NCBI RefSeq assembly: GCF_019711355.1
Contig: NZ_CP081297.1
Location: forward strand, 992,001 to 1,056,000
Direction of reading: 5' to 3'
Origin: Qipengyuania psychrotolerans
GTDB lineage: Bacteria > Pseudomonadota > Alphaproteobacteria > Sphingomonadales > Sphingomonadaceae
Length of the DNA stretch: 64,000 nucleotides
The position numbers were made by a program, and so were the translations under genes. Positions 12,321 through 21,828 of this stretch are shown in pieces. Numbering within the stretch: the stretch's first letter is position 1; the number at the start of each line of letters is the position of its first letter. A model generated the notes under the pieces. That model worked only from the letters and a program-made list of their open reading frames with translations. It was not told where the DNA came from and ran no database searches.

Positions 12321-13631
12321 TCAGCCAAACACCCGGTCGAAGATCGTGTCGACTTGCTTGAAGTGGTAGTCGAGGTCGAAGCGCTCTTCGAGCTGCTCAT
12401 TGGTCAGAGCTGCCGTGACTTCTTCGTCCTGCTTCAGCAGATCGAGCAGCATCATCTTGCCGTCGGATTCCCAGACTTTCATCGCGTTGCGCTGGACGAG
12501 GCGGTAGGCATCTTCGCGGCTAACGCCGTTCTGGGTCAGCGCGAGCAGGACGCGCTGCGAATGGATCAGCCCGCCCATCCGGTCCATGTTGGCCTGCATT
12601 CGCTCCGGATAAATCAGCAGCTTGTCGACCACGCTGGTCAGGCGCGCGAGGGCAAAGTCGAGCGTGATCGTCGCGTCGGGGCCGATGAAGCGTTCAACCG
12701 AGGAGTGCGAAATATCGCGCTCATGCCACAGCGCTACGTTTTCGAGCGCGGGCAAGGCATAGGCACGGATCATGCGTGCCTGTCCGGTGAGGTTTTCGGT
12801 CAGGATCGGGTTGCGCTTGTGCGGCATCGCGCTCGAACCCTTCTGGCCGGGCGAGAAGTATTCTTCTGCTTCGAGAACTTCGGTGCGCTGAAGATGGCGC
12901 ACTTCTACGGCGACGCGCTCAATCGATCCGGCAATGACTGCCAGCGTGGCGAAATACATGGCGTGCCGGTCGCGCGGGATAACCTGAGTAGAGACTGGCT
13001 CTGCTTTCAGGCCGAGTTTCTCGGCAACATATTCTTCAACCGACGGATCGATATTCGCGAATGTGCCGACGGCTCCCGAGATCGCGCAGGTGGCGATCTC
13101 TTCTCGCGCATTGATCAGGCGGGTTTTGCAGCGATCAAACTCGGCATAGGCCTGTGCGAGCTTAAGTCCGAATGTCACCGGTTCGGCGTGGATGCCATGG
13201 CTACGGCCGATGGTGGGCGTATATTTGTGCTCTTCCGCGCGGCGCTTGATCGCGGCTAGCAGCGCGTCGAGATCTTCGAGCAGAAGGTCGGTCGAGCGGA
13301 CGAGTTGAACGGCCAAGGTCGTGTCGAGCACGTCAGAGCTGGTCATGCCTTGATGCATGAAGCGCGCTTCATCGCCGACGTTTTCGGCAACCCAGGTCAG
13401 GAATGCGATCACGTCATGCTTGGTCACAGCCTCGATCGCGTCGATCGCTTCGACATCGATCTTGGGATTTGTGGCCCACCAGTCCCACAGTGCCTTTGCC
13501 GCGCTTTTCGGCACCACGCCCAGTTCGCCAAGCTTTTCCGTGGCATGCGCCTCAATCTCGAACCAGATGCGATATTTCGCTTCGGGTTCCCAGATGGCGG
13601 TCATGGCGGGGCGGGCATAGCGGGGGACCAT
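12321..13631 (-). CDS. purB: Adenylosuccinate lyase
   Basis: PurB cleaves SAICAR and adenylosuccinate, releasing fumarate, in purine synthesis. The 436-residue product shows the fumarase/aspartase superfamily signature [10 protein letters not shown] at residues 266-275 with the catalytic serine loop, the TSSDVLDT substrate motif at about 100, and [14 protein letters not shown] with the general-acid histidine at about 141-154. The start at 13631 ([20 protein letters not shown]) is the usual one for the bacterial PurB of this type. Upstream lies a 168-base divergent spacer before the DUF3857 gene. Confidence 0.97.
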   Translation of the reverse strand: MVPRYARPAMTAIWEPEAKYRIWFEIEAHATEKLGELGVVPKSAAKALWDWWATNPKIDVEAIDAIEAVTKHDVIAFLTWVAENVGDEARFMHQGMTSSDVLDTTLAVQLVRSTDLLLEDLDALLAAIKRRAEEHKYTPTIGRSHGIHAEPVTFGLKLAQAYAEFDRCKTRLINAREEIATCAISGAVGTFANIDPSVEEYVAEKLGLKAEPVSTQVIPRDRHAMYFATLAVIAGSIERVAVEVRHLQRTEVLEAEEYFSPGQKGSSAMPHKRNPILTENLTGQARMIRAYALPALENVALWHERDISHSSVERFIGPDATITLDFALARLTSVVDKLLIYPERMQANMDRMGGLIHSQRVLLALTQNGVSREDAYRLVQRNAMKVWESDGKMMLLDLLKQDEEVTAALTNEQLEERFDLDYHFKQVDTIFDRVFG

Positions 13632-13799
13632 TGGTCGACTCCGATTGAGGAAAAATGGGGTTCGCGCAGCGCGCTAGGGGGCGGCGCTGGCGCTGGCAAG
13701 GGCGCTTCCACCATGGCCCACCAATTACGGTCAACACAGAGTTTCCAGAAGCACCTATCTATCATTGCAAGTACTTCGAATTGCGGTAAGTTGTTCTAC

Positions 13800-16610
13800 A
13801 TGAGCGACAAATCGATATTATCCGCATCACGTATTTCTCTTGCGACATCGGCAGCCATGCTGGTGGTTCTAGCTGCTCCGGCCAATGCCGGTGAAGAAAT
13901 TCTCTATAATATGCCGCCGACTTGGGTGGAGGCGGCATCATTATCCGATGTCGATTTGGAAAATGATCCCTCTGCGCTGATTTACGACTGGCAGCACCGC
14001 CTCGAAAACGGCGTTGTGAGTCAATATTTCGACGTGGCGATCAGGATCGATAATCCTGATCTGCTCATGCAGCACGGCACGATCTCGCTCGATTGGCTGC
14101 CGGACAAGGGCGATCTGACCGTCCACAAGGTAGAGATCCTGCGCGATGACGAATCGATCGATGTCATCTCCACCGGCGCTGAATTTGAAGTGATCCGGCG
14201 CGAACAGGGCCTCGAACAGCGCCTGCTTGATGGCCAGCTTACCGCCACTCTCGCAGTTCCGGGCCTGCAGGTCGGTGACATCCTCCGCGTCACGCATTCC
14301 AAGACAATCGACGACCAGGCTTTGGGCGACGGTATGCAGGCCTCGCAATACCTCATCCAGGAGCCTTGGCAGGTTGGCTTCTCGCGGGCGATCTTCAGCT
14401 GGCCCGAGAACGCCGAGATTTATTGGCGTGCGGAAGAGGAAGCCATTATCCAGCCTCCGATCGTCGAAAATGGCTACCGTAAAATGACGGTCGATTTGCC
14501 CATCGAGAAGTTCAAGGAAATGCCGGGCGATGCGCCCTCGCGCTTCAATCGCGATCCTATTCTTAGGGTTGGCAGCTACCGTGATTGGCAGGACCTGTCT
14601 CGTTCGTTTGCACCCCACTACGCCGAAGCTGCGCAAGTTGCGGACGACAGCGAAGTCGCAGCGAAGGCCGCGGCAATCATGGCTCAGACAACCGATCCGC
14701 TTGAACGCGCAGCCCTTGCCCTGCGATTGGTGCAGGATGAGGTGAGTTACCTGCTCAACGGGCTGGATGGCGGCAATTACATGCCGCAGAGTGCGTCTGA
14801 CACTTGGGAAAAGCGCTATGGAGACTGCAAGGCCAAGTCGGTCCTGCTGTTCTCTCTGCTGTCGCGCATGGGGATCGACGCGGTTCCTGTCCTCGTCGTG
14901 ACGGGCGGCGGAGATGCGCTGCCTGAATTGCTCCCGATACCCGGCGTCTTCAACCACATGATTGTTCGTGCGACGATCGATGGAACACACTACTGGCTGG
15001 ATGGGACCAGCACGGCAACGCGCCTGAGCAATATTGCCCAGGTGCCTGCATTCTATCACGCGCTGCCGCTTACCGCCGCCGGCGCAGACCTCGTCCCCAT
15101 GACCCAGCGCCGTCAGACATCGCCGGATGTCTCCATGGACCTGACGAGCGATTATTCCGCCGGGATCGATTTCCCCGCTTTGTTCACGCTCAAGGTCAAG
15201 ATTTACGGCACGCAAGGCGCCGGTCTGCGAGCTGCTGCCGACGAAGCCAATGACGAGCGCCTGAAGCAGCTCGGCAAGAATTTTGCGTCTGGGCAAGGAA
15301 GTGCAGTGACTTCCGTGTCTCTCTCATATGATGATGAAGAAGCGGTCGGCATTGTGGAAGTCGAAGGCATCACGACAAGTGATTTCGCTTGGAGCGAGGG
15401 CCGGATGCGGATGTCTGGCGACCAGACACAAAGCTTCTCGTTCAACCCTGACCGTGCGCGTTCGGAATGGCGCGGCATACCGGTTCAGACGCCGGGACCG
15501 CAGTACAACCGTATGCAGATTGGCTTGATCCTCCCCGAAGGACTGGATGGTTTCGAGAATACCGGCCCCGCTGAATTTGAAGACGGCTTTGCCAACACTT
15601 CACTCAAGACGAAGACGGTCTTTGACGGCAACAGAATGTTGTCGACGGTCGATATTTGGCAAGACCTCGGCGAAGTTTCCGCCGCAGATATTCCCGAGCA
15701 AAAGCGCAAGGTCCGCAAGATCAACGCAATCAATGCAGAATTGATCGCTCCTGAAGATTTCGCGTGGCGTTGGGAGATTGAGCCGAAAGAACTTGCCAGG
15801 CGCGCGGCTCCTTTGCTCGCAGCCTATGATGACGCTGTCGATTTCGCAGATGAAGACGATTGGGGACCGCTGACACAACGTGCCAGTTTCCGCGCGCAGG
15901 TTTTTGACTGGGAAGGCACTCTGAAAGATCTCGGGACGCTCATTGAAAACCAGCCGAGCGCGTATCTTCACAGTTGGAGGGCAGCCGTCCATGAAGCGCT
16001 GGGAAATCGCGACATGGCAATTGTGGATGCCCGTGCCGCCTATGATCTCGATCCATCAAGCGCCTATGCGTTCAATCTGGCTGAAATGATGGCCTATGGC
16101 GGCCAGCGCGACGAGGCTCTCGCGCTGCTGGAAACGGTGCCTGTCAGCGATGAAGAAGAAGGTTCTTACGCCAGCACATATGCGACGGTGGCCGGTCTTG
16201 CGGGCCGAACCGATGATGCCTTGGCGATCCTGTCGGAGCAGGTTTTGGCAAAGCCGACCAACGCTTCCGTCCTGAATGCCGATTGCTGGTTCCGCGGACT
16301 GTTCAATGTCCAGCCGGAAGGGGCGCTCGCTTCGTGCACCAAGGCGATAGAGCGCGCTTCAAACAGCGCTCCGATGCTGGATAGCCGTGCGATGGTCAGC
16401 TACCGCATGGGTGATTACGATGCGGCGCTGAAGGACCTCGATAGCGCGCTGGAATTGGCGCCGGCACTGTCGGCCTCGCTTTACCTTCGCGGTATCGTGC
16501 GTCTCGAGCAGGGCGACAAGGATGGCCGCACCGATGTCGAGCGCGCGCTGCGTATGGCACCTGAACTGGCCGAACGTTATGCAGCTCATGGTGTTGCACC
16601 GAAAAAGTAG
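13800..16610 (+). CDS. Exported DUF3857/transglutaminase-core protein with C-terminal TPR repeats
   Basis: The start was placed at ATG 13800 because it gives a good signal peptide (hydrophobic 12-26, cleavage after ANA at residue 30); the frame stays open for 165 codons upstream, but that is antisense to purB. The 936-residue protein has a DUF3857 domain at about 60-230, a transglutaminase-like core with Cys343 (RYGDCKAKS), His386 (FNHMIV) and Asp401 (YWLDGTS), a second beta-rich region, and TPR-like helices at about 700-935. The complete Cys-His-Asp triad suggests a protease or amidase-type thiol enzyme in the periplasm. The substrate is unknown. Confidence 0.88.
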   Translation: MSDKSILSASRISLATSAAMLVVLAAPANAGEEILYNMPPTWVEAASLSDVDLENDPSALIYDWQHRLENGVVSQYFDVAIRIDNPDLLMQHGTISLDWLPDKGDLTVHKVEILRDDESIDVISTGAEFEVIRREQGLEQRLLDGQLTATLAVPGLQVGDILRVTHSKTIDDQALGDGMQASQYLIQEPWQVGFSRAIFSWPENAEIYWRAEEEAIIQPPIVENGYRKMTVDLPIEKFKEMPGDAPSRFNRDPILRVGSYRDWQDLSRSFAPHYAEAAQVADDSEVAAKAAAIMAQTTDPLERAALALRLVQDEVSYLLNGLDGGNYMPQSASDTWEKRYGDCKAKSVLLFSLLSRMGIDAVPVLVVTGGGDALPELLPIPGVFNHMIVRATIDGTHYWLDGTSTATRLSNIAQVPAFYHALPLTAAGADLVPMTQRRQTSPDVSMDLTSDYSAGIDFPALFTLKVKIYGTQGAGLRAAADEANDERLKQLGKNFASGQGSAVTSVSLSYDDEEAVGIVEVEGITTSDFAWSEGRMRMSGDQTQSFSFNPDRARSEWRGIPVQTPGPQYNRMQIGLILPEGLDGFENTGPAEFEDGFANTSLKTKTVFDGNRMLSTVDIWQDLGEVSAADIPEQKRKVRKINAINAELIAPEDFAWRWEIEPKELARRAAPLLAAYDDAVDFADEDDWGPLTQRASFRAQVFDWEGTLKDLGTLIENQPSAYLHSWRAAVHEALGNRDMAIVDARAAYDLDPSSAYAFNLAEMMAYGGQRDEALALLETVPVSDEEEGSYASTYATVAGLAGRTDDALAILSEQVLAKPTNASVLNADCWFRGLFNVQPEGALASCTKAIERASNSAPMLDSRAMVSYRMGDYDAALKDLDSALELAPALSASLYLRGIVRLEQGDKDGRTDVERALRMAPELAERYAAHGVAPKK

Positions 16611-16627
16611 AGCTTCCAGCCGAGGGG

Positions 16628-17326
16628 CTAAATGAGTCCTTTCGCTCGCAAGGATACATGACTGCCGCGCCCTACGATGACGTGGTCGTGGACCGTGATG
16701 TTGAGCAATCTGCCAGCTTCCGCGATCCGATTGGTGATCTGAATATCGGCGCGGCTCGGCTCAGGATCGCCGCTTGGGTGATTGTGTACGAGAATCAGTG
16801 CGGTCGCCCCTATGTCGAATGCCTTGCGGATCACTTCGCGCGGATGGATCGCGGCCTCATCGACCGACCCCTCGGCAGCCAGGTGATCGAGGATCAGGCG
16901 GTTGCGCGTGTCGAGGTACAGCACCCGGACGCGCTCATGCTTCAAATGGCTCATGTCGATCGCAAGATAATCGAGCAGCGATTGCCAGCTGCCGAGAACG
17001 GGCTGATCTTCGATCTGACCGCGCGCCATTCGGCGTGCGGATAGAGCAACAGCACTCAGTGTCGCCGCGCTCGATTCGCCCATGCCTTTCACCCGGGCCA
17101 GCGCTTGCGGGTCCGCATTGAGAACGCCCGAAAATGACCCGAATTGTTCGATAAGCCGCTTCGCGAGCGGCTTGGTGTCTCCTTGGCGGAAGGCGCCGAA
17201 CAGGAGATATTCGAGCAGTTCATAATCGGCGAGCGCCTCTGCGCCGCCTTTCAGCAAGCGCTGCCTCAGCCGTTCCCTATGCCCGGCACCCGAGTGGTCT
17301 TTCAGCTTAGTCCCGCTGTCTGACAA
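16628..17326 (-). CDS. radC: RadC family JAMM/MPN metalloprotein
   Basis: RadC-type proteins carry an N-terminal helix-hairpin-helix region and a C-terminal MPN+ (JAMM) domain; a role in DNA repair was proposed but is unproven. Here the HhH-like part is DPQALARVKGMGESSAATL, and the JAMM motif HNHPSGDPEPSRAD has its zinc histidines at residues 181 and 183. No ATG lies in the N-terminal part. TTG 17326 with a GGGG seven to ten bases upstream was chosen, giving 232 residues; TTG 17389 would overlap the divergent ydbH gene. The gene converges with the DUF3857 gene. The start is uncertain, the family is not. Confidence 0.9.
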   Translation of the reverse strand: MSDSGTKLKDHSGAGHRERLRQRLLKGGAEALADYELLEYLLFGAFRQGDTKPLAKRLIEQFGSFSGVLNADPQALARVKGMGESSAATLSAVALSARRMARGQIEDQPVLGSWQSLLDYLAIDMSHLKHERVRVLYLDTRNRLILDHLAAEGSVDEAAIHPREVIRKAFDIGATALILVHNHPSGDPEPSRADIQITNRIAEAGRLLNITVHDHVIVGRGSHVSLRAKGLI

Positions 17327-17400
17327 ATTTCGACCCCATCTTGCGCTCTTACAAAGGCTTGCATTGCCTTCGCAGCTCGATGCGCGCAAGTGTGCACGCG

Positions 17401-20400
17401 ATGGAAGAGGTCGCGCAAGACTCAGGATCTGATTACCGGCCGCGCTGGCGCAAGAAGCGTTATGCCGTGCCCGGCTTGACCTTCTTGTTGCTGGTCGCGC
17501 TCTCGCTCACCGCGTGGTCGAGTAGGGAGACGATCGCCGACGACCTGATACGCCAGCAATTGGATGCGTATGGCATCCCCGCTGAGTACGAAATTGAACG
17601 GATCGGCGGTCAAACGCAGGTACTTTCCAATCTGCTTGTCGGCGACCCAGATGCGCCCGACCTGACTGCACGGCAGGTTATTGTTGAACTGGAGCACCAG
17701 TTCGGACTGCCGAAAATCGGATCGATAACCTTGGTCGAGCCGCGGCTTTACGGGACCTTCGTGGACGGAACGCTGAGTTTCGGCTCGCTTGACCCGTTCG
17801 TGTTCGGTGAGGGGAGCGACGAGCCGGGACTACCCGCATTAGAGATGACCATCCGTGATGGCCGGGGCTTGATCGAAACGGACTACGGGCCCGTCGGGCT
17901 CAAGATTGAAGGCCAGGGCCGCGTTGACGACGGTTTCGCGGGCATTCTGGCTGCAACGGCGCCAGAGCTGTCCTTCGGCCAATGTAGTGCGCAAGGCACC
18001 ACACTGTATGGCAAGATAACGACCAGCTCCGGACGCCCAAGGTTCGAGGGTCCTCTGCGGCAAGATAGCCTGCGTTGTCCGGCTTCCAATGTCATGCTCG
18101 GCGGCCTCGTCGCGGAATTGGTGGGTGAGACTGATGCAGAATTTGCCGACCCGCAGCTCCGGGCCCGTATCGGAACCAAGCAGGCCCGCGTTCCAGGCGT
18201 CGATATCCAATCCCTCGCGGGTAATATGCGAATGCGGTTTGGCGATGAAACAGCCACGACACGCTATTCTATCGCGGCTCGCGGCGTCGAGACGCCTCAT
18301 GCGAATGCTGCCGTCCTCACGGCTGAGGGTCTTCTGCGTGCCCGTACCGACCTTTCCCGCATAGACCTGGACGGAGACATAGAAGGGAATGGGCTGAGGC
18401 CGGGCCGGACTTTTATCGCCGGTGTCGAAGGTCTGGCGACATCAGGCGAGGGCACTCTCCTGGAACCGCTCGCAAAGCAAATGGCTTCGGCCTTGCAAGC
18501 CCAGACCCGCGGGAGCGCGCTTCAGGCAAGGGTGCGTTACAGGGCGGATCAAGAGGGATACTCGCTGGTCGTGCCGCAAGCCGAGCTTACTGGCGGCACC
18601 GGCGCCCGGATCGCGTCACTGTCGAGAGTGGAGTTAAGTGCAAAGTCCGGCAATGCGCCGCGCTATTCGGGCAATCTTGCAATGGCCGGGCCAGGCCTCC
18701 CCAGGATCACCGGCAGAATGGAACGCGCTGGCGCGGCAGGGCCGGTATTCCGCCTTTCCATGATGCCATACGAAGCTGGCGGTTCCAGGCTGGCGATACC
18801 GGGCATGACCATTTCGCAGGGGGCCAATGGGGCGCTCGGCTTTGCCGGATCAATCGAGGCGAGCGGTCCGCTTCAGGGCGGTATGGTCGATGGCTTGTCG
18901 CTTCCGGTAAGCGGACGATATGATCCCGGCGGCGCATTGGCTCTATGGCGCGATTGCACGCGCGTTTCCTTCAGACGGCTTGCATTTTCCAACCTCAACA
19001 TTGCCGGTCCCGGGCTGACACTGTGCCCGCCACCTGGAGGAACCATACTTCGCTATGGACCGAATGGATTACAGCTTGCGGTAGGAGCACCCTCGCTCGA
19101 GCTGGCTGGCTCCCTTGCAGAAACGCCGGTTCGGATTGCCAGCGGGCCGGTGGCCTTTGCCTGGCCCGGCACCTTGCGAGCCCGCGACCTGAAAATCACG
19201 CTCGGCCCATCCGACTCCGCGAGCCGCTTTGCGATCACCGATCTCGATGCGACGCTGGGAGATAATATTGCCGGTACCTTCTCCGACGCAGAAATCGACC
19301 TCTCATCGGTGCCGTTGGACATCGCGAATGCCTCGGGCGAGTGGGATTATACCGACAGCCGCTTCACGATCGCAGGAGCCTCCTTCCGGTTATTGGATAA
19401 AGAAGAGCCTGACCGGTTCGAGCCGCTTTCTGCGCGCGATGCATCGCTCGTCCTGATGGACAATATCATCACGGCGAAAGCTGCCTTGTATCACCCGGCA
19501 AGCGATCAGCTCGTTACCACGGTAGATCTTGAGCACAATCTGTCGAGCGGGGCGGGATATGCTTTGCTGGATGTGCCCGGATTGCGGTTCGATGACGGAC
19601 TTCAGCCGGTCGACCTGACACCTCTGGCGCTCGGCGTGATCGCCAATGCCGAAGGCACCGTAACCGGAAACGGGCAAATTAATTGGTCAAGCGAAGGTGA
19701 GGTGACCAGCACCGGAGAATTCTCCAGCGACGGCGTCGACTTTGCGGCCGCGTTCGGTCCGGTGAAGGGCGCAAGCGGGACGATCCGGTTCACAGACCTG
19801 CTGGGCCTGACAACGGCACCCGGCCAGACCTTGCAGGTGGCTTCGGTTAATCCGGGTATCGAGGTGCTCGGCGGCGAAATTGAGTTTGATTTGCGCGATG
19901 GCGAGCTCCTGTCAGTGGCAGGAGGCCGCTGGCCATTCATGGGCGGCGAGCTCATCCTGCGCGAAGTGGATTTCCGTTTCGGTGTAAGTGAAGAGCGCAA
20001 TTACGTTTTTGAGATCGTCGGACTCGATGCTGCGCAGTTCGTTGCCGAGATGGAGCTTGAGAACATTTCGGCGACCGGCATTTTCGATGGAACGGTGCCG
20101 ATCGTATTCGACGCCGACGGGAATGGTCGCATTGATCAGGGCGTGCTCATCTCCCGTGCGCCGGGCGGCAATCTGTCGTATGTGGGCGAACTCACCTACG
20201 AAGACCTGTCTGCCATCGCGAATTATGCATTCCAGGCGCTTCGCAGCATGGATTATTCCCAGATGAGCGTCGTCATGGAAGGCCCGCTGGCGGGTGAAAT
20301 CGTGACCCGCGTTCGCTTCGATGGTGTGCGGCAGGGAGAGGGCGCTGACAGCAATCTGATCACGCGGCAGATTGCCAAGCTACCCATCCAGTTCCGGATC

Positions 20401-20622
20401 AATATCCGCGCTCAATTCTATCAACTGCTGACCTCCATGAAGGCGCTGTACGACCCATCTGCGGTGCGTGACCCGCGCGAATTGGGCCTGCTCAGTGACG
20501 ATGGCACACGTTTCCTTCGCCGCTCAATCACCGGCGAAGAAGCCGAACCCGAAATCGACCCGGAAGACATTATTCCGGATGAACCCACCATTCAGGACCA
20601 GGAAAGCGAGGATGCGCGATGA
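17401..20622 (+). CDS. ydbH: YdbH family AsmA-like intermembrane protein
   Basis: This 1073-residue protein has a single N-terminal membrane segment (about residues 22-40, after an RWRKKRY basic stretch) and a very long beta-rich periplasmic part. The family match rests on the C-terminal region (NLSYVGELTYEDLSAIANYA and MDYSQMSVVMEGPLAGEI) and above all on the two small genes that follow, ynbE and ydbL. In Escherichia coli YdbH is one of the AsmA-like proteins, with TamB and YhdP, that move phospholipids to the outer membrane. ATG 17401 was chosen; ATG 17380 and TTG 17341 are in frame upstream. The E. coli protein is about 880 residues, so this is a longer version. Confidence 0.85.
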   Translation: MEEVAQDSGSDYRPRWRKKRYAVPGLTFLLLVALSLTAWSSRETIADDLIRQQLDAYGIPAEYEIERIGGQTQVLSNLLVGDPDAPDLTARQVIVELEHQFGLPKIGSITLVEPRLYGTFVDGTLSFGSLDPFVFGEGSDEPGLPALEMTIRDGRGLIETDYGPVGLKIEGQGRVDDGFAGILAATAPELSFGQCSAQGTTLYGKITTSSGRPRFEGPLRQDSLRCPASNVMLGGLVAELVGETDAEFADPQLRARIGTKQARVPGVDIQSLAGNMRMRFGDETATTRYSIAARGVETPHANAAVLTAEGLLRARTDLSRIDLDGDIEGNGLRPGRTFIAGVEGLATSGEGTLLEPLAKQMASALQAQTRGSALQARVRYRADQEGYSLVVPQAELTGGTGARIASLSRVELSAKSGNAPRYSGNLAMAGPGLPRITGRMERAGAAGPVFRLSMMPYEAGGSRLAIPGMTISQGANGALGFAGSIEASGPLQGGMVDGLSLPVSGRYDPGGALALWRDCTRVSFRRLAFSNLNIAGPGLTLCPPPGGTILRYGPNGLQLAVGAPSLELAGSLAETPVRIASGPVAFAWPGTLRARDLKITLGPSDSASRFAITDLDATLGDNIAGTFSDAEIDLSSVPLDIANASGEWDYTDSRFTIAGASFRLLDKEEPDRFEPLSARDASLVLMDNIITAKAALYHPASDQLVTTVDLEHNLSSGAGYALLDVPGLRFDDGLQPVDLTPLALGVIANAEGTVTGNGQINWSSEGEVTSTGEFSSDGVDFAAAFGPVKGASGTIRFTDLLGLTTAPGQTLQVASVNPGIEVLGGEIEFDLRDGELLSVAGGRWPFMGGELILREVDFRFGVSEERNYVFEIVGLDAAQFVAEMELENISATGIFDGTVPIVFDADGNGRIDQGVLISRAPGGNLSYVGELTYEDLSAIANYAFQALRSMDYSQMSVVMEGPLAGEIVTRVRFDGVRQGEGADSNLITRQIAKLPIQFRINIRAQFYQLLTSMKALYDPSAVRDPRELGLLSDDGTRFLRRSITGEEAEPEIDPEDIIPDEPTIQDQESEDAR

Positions 20623-20687
20623 TACGAGCATATTTGACTGACCCTTCGCCCCTTGCAACAAGACGCGCCATGCAGAATGCACAAGGG

Positions 20688-20870
20688 ATGAAGAGTTGGC
20701 GGAAATTGGCGGTTGCGGCATTCCCGCTCGCGTTGGCCGGGTGCATTACTATCGAAGCCCCCGACGAGCCGATCGTGATCGAGCTTAACGTCAATATCCG
20801 GCAGGAAGTGATCTACCGCCTCGCAGAAGATGCAGGCAATACGATCGAAGATAATGCGGATATTTTCTGA
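20688..20870 (+). CDS. ynbE: YnbE family small outer-membrane lipoprotein
   Basis: This is a 60-residue lipoprotein: a signal of 18 residues, then the lipobox LAGC with Cys19. The mature part contains the family core APDEPIVIELNVNIRQEVIY. In Escherichia coli YnbE partners YdbH at the outer membrane and is thought to extend the intermembrane bridge by beta-strand addition. ATG 20688 was chosen because it gives a normal lipoprotein signal. ATG 20619 overlaps the ydbH stop (ATGA) and has GAGG before it, so translation could begin there with a 23-residue extension. The stop overlaps the next gene's start (TGATG). Confidence 0.86.
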   Translation: MKSWRKLAVAAFPLALAGCITIEAPDEPIVIELNVNIRQEVIYRLAEDAGNTIEDNADIF

Positions 20871-21274
20871 TGGGTGATTTTATGAGCAAGTCGATTACCA
20901 GGACAGCATTGGGTGCTGCGGCACTGGCTGTGGCTCTGGGCGGAATTGCATCCCCGGCTTTCGCCCAGCGCGATCCGGCCTATGCATCAGCTCGTGCATC
21001 TGGCCAGGTTGGCGAGAAGATGGACGGATATCTGGGTATTGTCGGCGCTGAAACGCCCGAACTCCGCCGGGTCGTCAACGACATCAACATCAAGCGGCGT
21101 GCCGTTTATGCGGAACGCGCACAGGCTAATAATGCGACGCTTGAAGAATATGCCCTGACGGCAGGTTGCCAGGCAATTCTGGCGACGACACCGGGCGAAA
21201 AATACCAGGCGCCTGATGGCACCTGGCAGACGCGTACCAGCGCCGCCCCGATGCGCGATTCGCGCTGTCCGTAG
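20870..21274 (+). CDS. ydbL: YdbL family (DUF1318) periplasmic protein
   Basis: The 134-residue product has a signal peptide (hydrophobic 12-27, cleavage after FAQ near residue 33 or AFA at 32) and the DUF1318 core: short N-terminal part with ARASGQVGEKMDGYLG, then VNDINIKRRAVYAERAQ, and a C-terminal extension. In Escherichia coli YdbL is encoded after ynbE and modulates the YdbH-YnbE bridge. Here the three genes are in the same order with one-base start/stop overlap, which strengthens each assignment. Initiation could also be at the second methionine (residue 5). Confidence 0.86.
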   Translation: MGDFMSKSITRTALGAAALAVALGGIASPAFAQRDPAYASARASGQVGEKMDGYLGIVGAETPELRRVVNDINIKRRAVYAERAQANNATLEEYALTAGCQAILATTPGEKYQAPDGTWQTRTSAAPMRDSRCP

Positions 21275-21360
21275 TCATTCCCGGTAAGTGGGGCAGGCTC
21301 GTCTTCGTCGCGCAGCGTCGTGGCAACCTTCAGAAAGGCGCAATTCGCGGGTCCTTCATG

Positions 21361-21389
21361 TTGACTCGCAAAAGCCCCCCTTCTAAGGG
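21361..21389 (+). promoter_or_regulatory. Candidate promoter of the F0 operon
   Basis: TTGACT at 21361-21366 is a good -35 match. At exactly 17 bases it is followed by TAAGGG (21384-21389), a weak -10 match. The position, 67 bases before atpI and after the ydbL stop, suits a promoter. A GCCCCC/GGGGGC hairpin (21374-21379 with 21387-21392) overlaps the -10, which could be structural coincidence or the end of the ydbL transcript. Confidence 0.35.
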
Positions 21390-21455
21390 GGCGGCGCCCT
21401 TGGCGGGCAAGTCCCTGCGCGTGCCGCGCAAACCCCTTAGAAAAAGGAGCATGGC

Positions 21456-21776
21456 ATGAGCGATGACAAACCCGCACGGGAACCAATCGAGGAGGATGCG
21501 CGGATCGACGCGCTGGAAAAGCGGCTTTCAGCCGCCCAGCAGCGCGAAGAGCAACGCAACCGCCCGCAAGGCTCTGGAGCTGACGCGAACTATCGCAGCG
21601 GCAATCGGGTGTTGGCGGACCTGCTCGGGGGGATTCTTGGCGGAACGGCGATCGGTTATGCCATTGGCTATTTTACCGGCACCAATCCGTGGGGTCTGTT
21701 GGTGGGATTGTTCCTTGGGATAATCGTCGCCTTCAGGAACGTCATCCGCGCGGCAAATCGGCGTCCCGATGAATAA
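21456..21776 (+). CDS. atpI: AtpI family F0 assembly protein
   Basis: AtpI is a small membrane protein encoded first in many F0 operons; it assists c-ring assembly or magnesium supply. The 106-residue product has a charged N-terminal helix (about 10-40) and two membrane segments (about 50-72 and 77-95) with the pattern LADLLGGILGGTAIGYAIGY typical of the alphaproteobacterial type. AAAAAGGAG lies six bases before ATG 21456. Another ATG at 21451 would read only Met-Ala-stop and overlaps this start. The end overlaps the longest possible atpB frame. Confidence 0.9.
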   Translation: MSDDKPAREPIEEDARIDALEKRLSAAQQREEQRNRPQGSGADANYRSGNRVLADLLGGILGGTAIGYAIGYFTGTNPWGLLVGLFLGIIVAFRNVIRAANRRPDE

Positions 21777-21828
21777 CCCTCAAGGGGTTTTCGGGGCGTT
21801 AGTTACAGGATTTAGGGACCTTAAAGAC

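Noticed and set aside
12354..13259. 301-codon open frame on the plus strand
   Set aside because: It is antisense to purB.
13941..15296. 451-codon open frame on the minus strand
   Set aside because: It is antisense to the DUF3857 protein with an intact Cys-His-Asp triad; no family is recognised in the antisense frame.
21451..21459. Met-Ala-stop upstream mini-ORF overlapping atpI
   Set aside because: It lies only one base after the GGAG, too close for initiation; it is probably a by-product of the start region.
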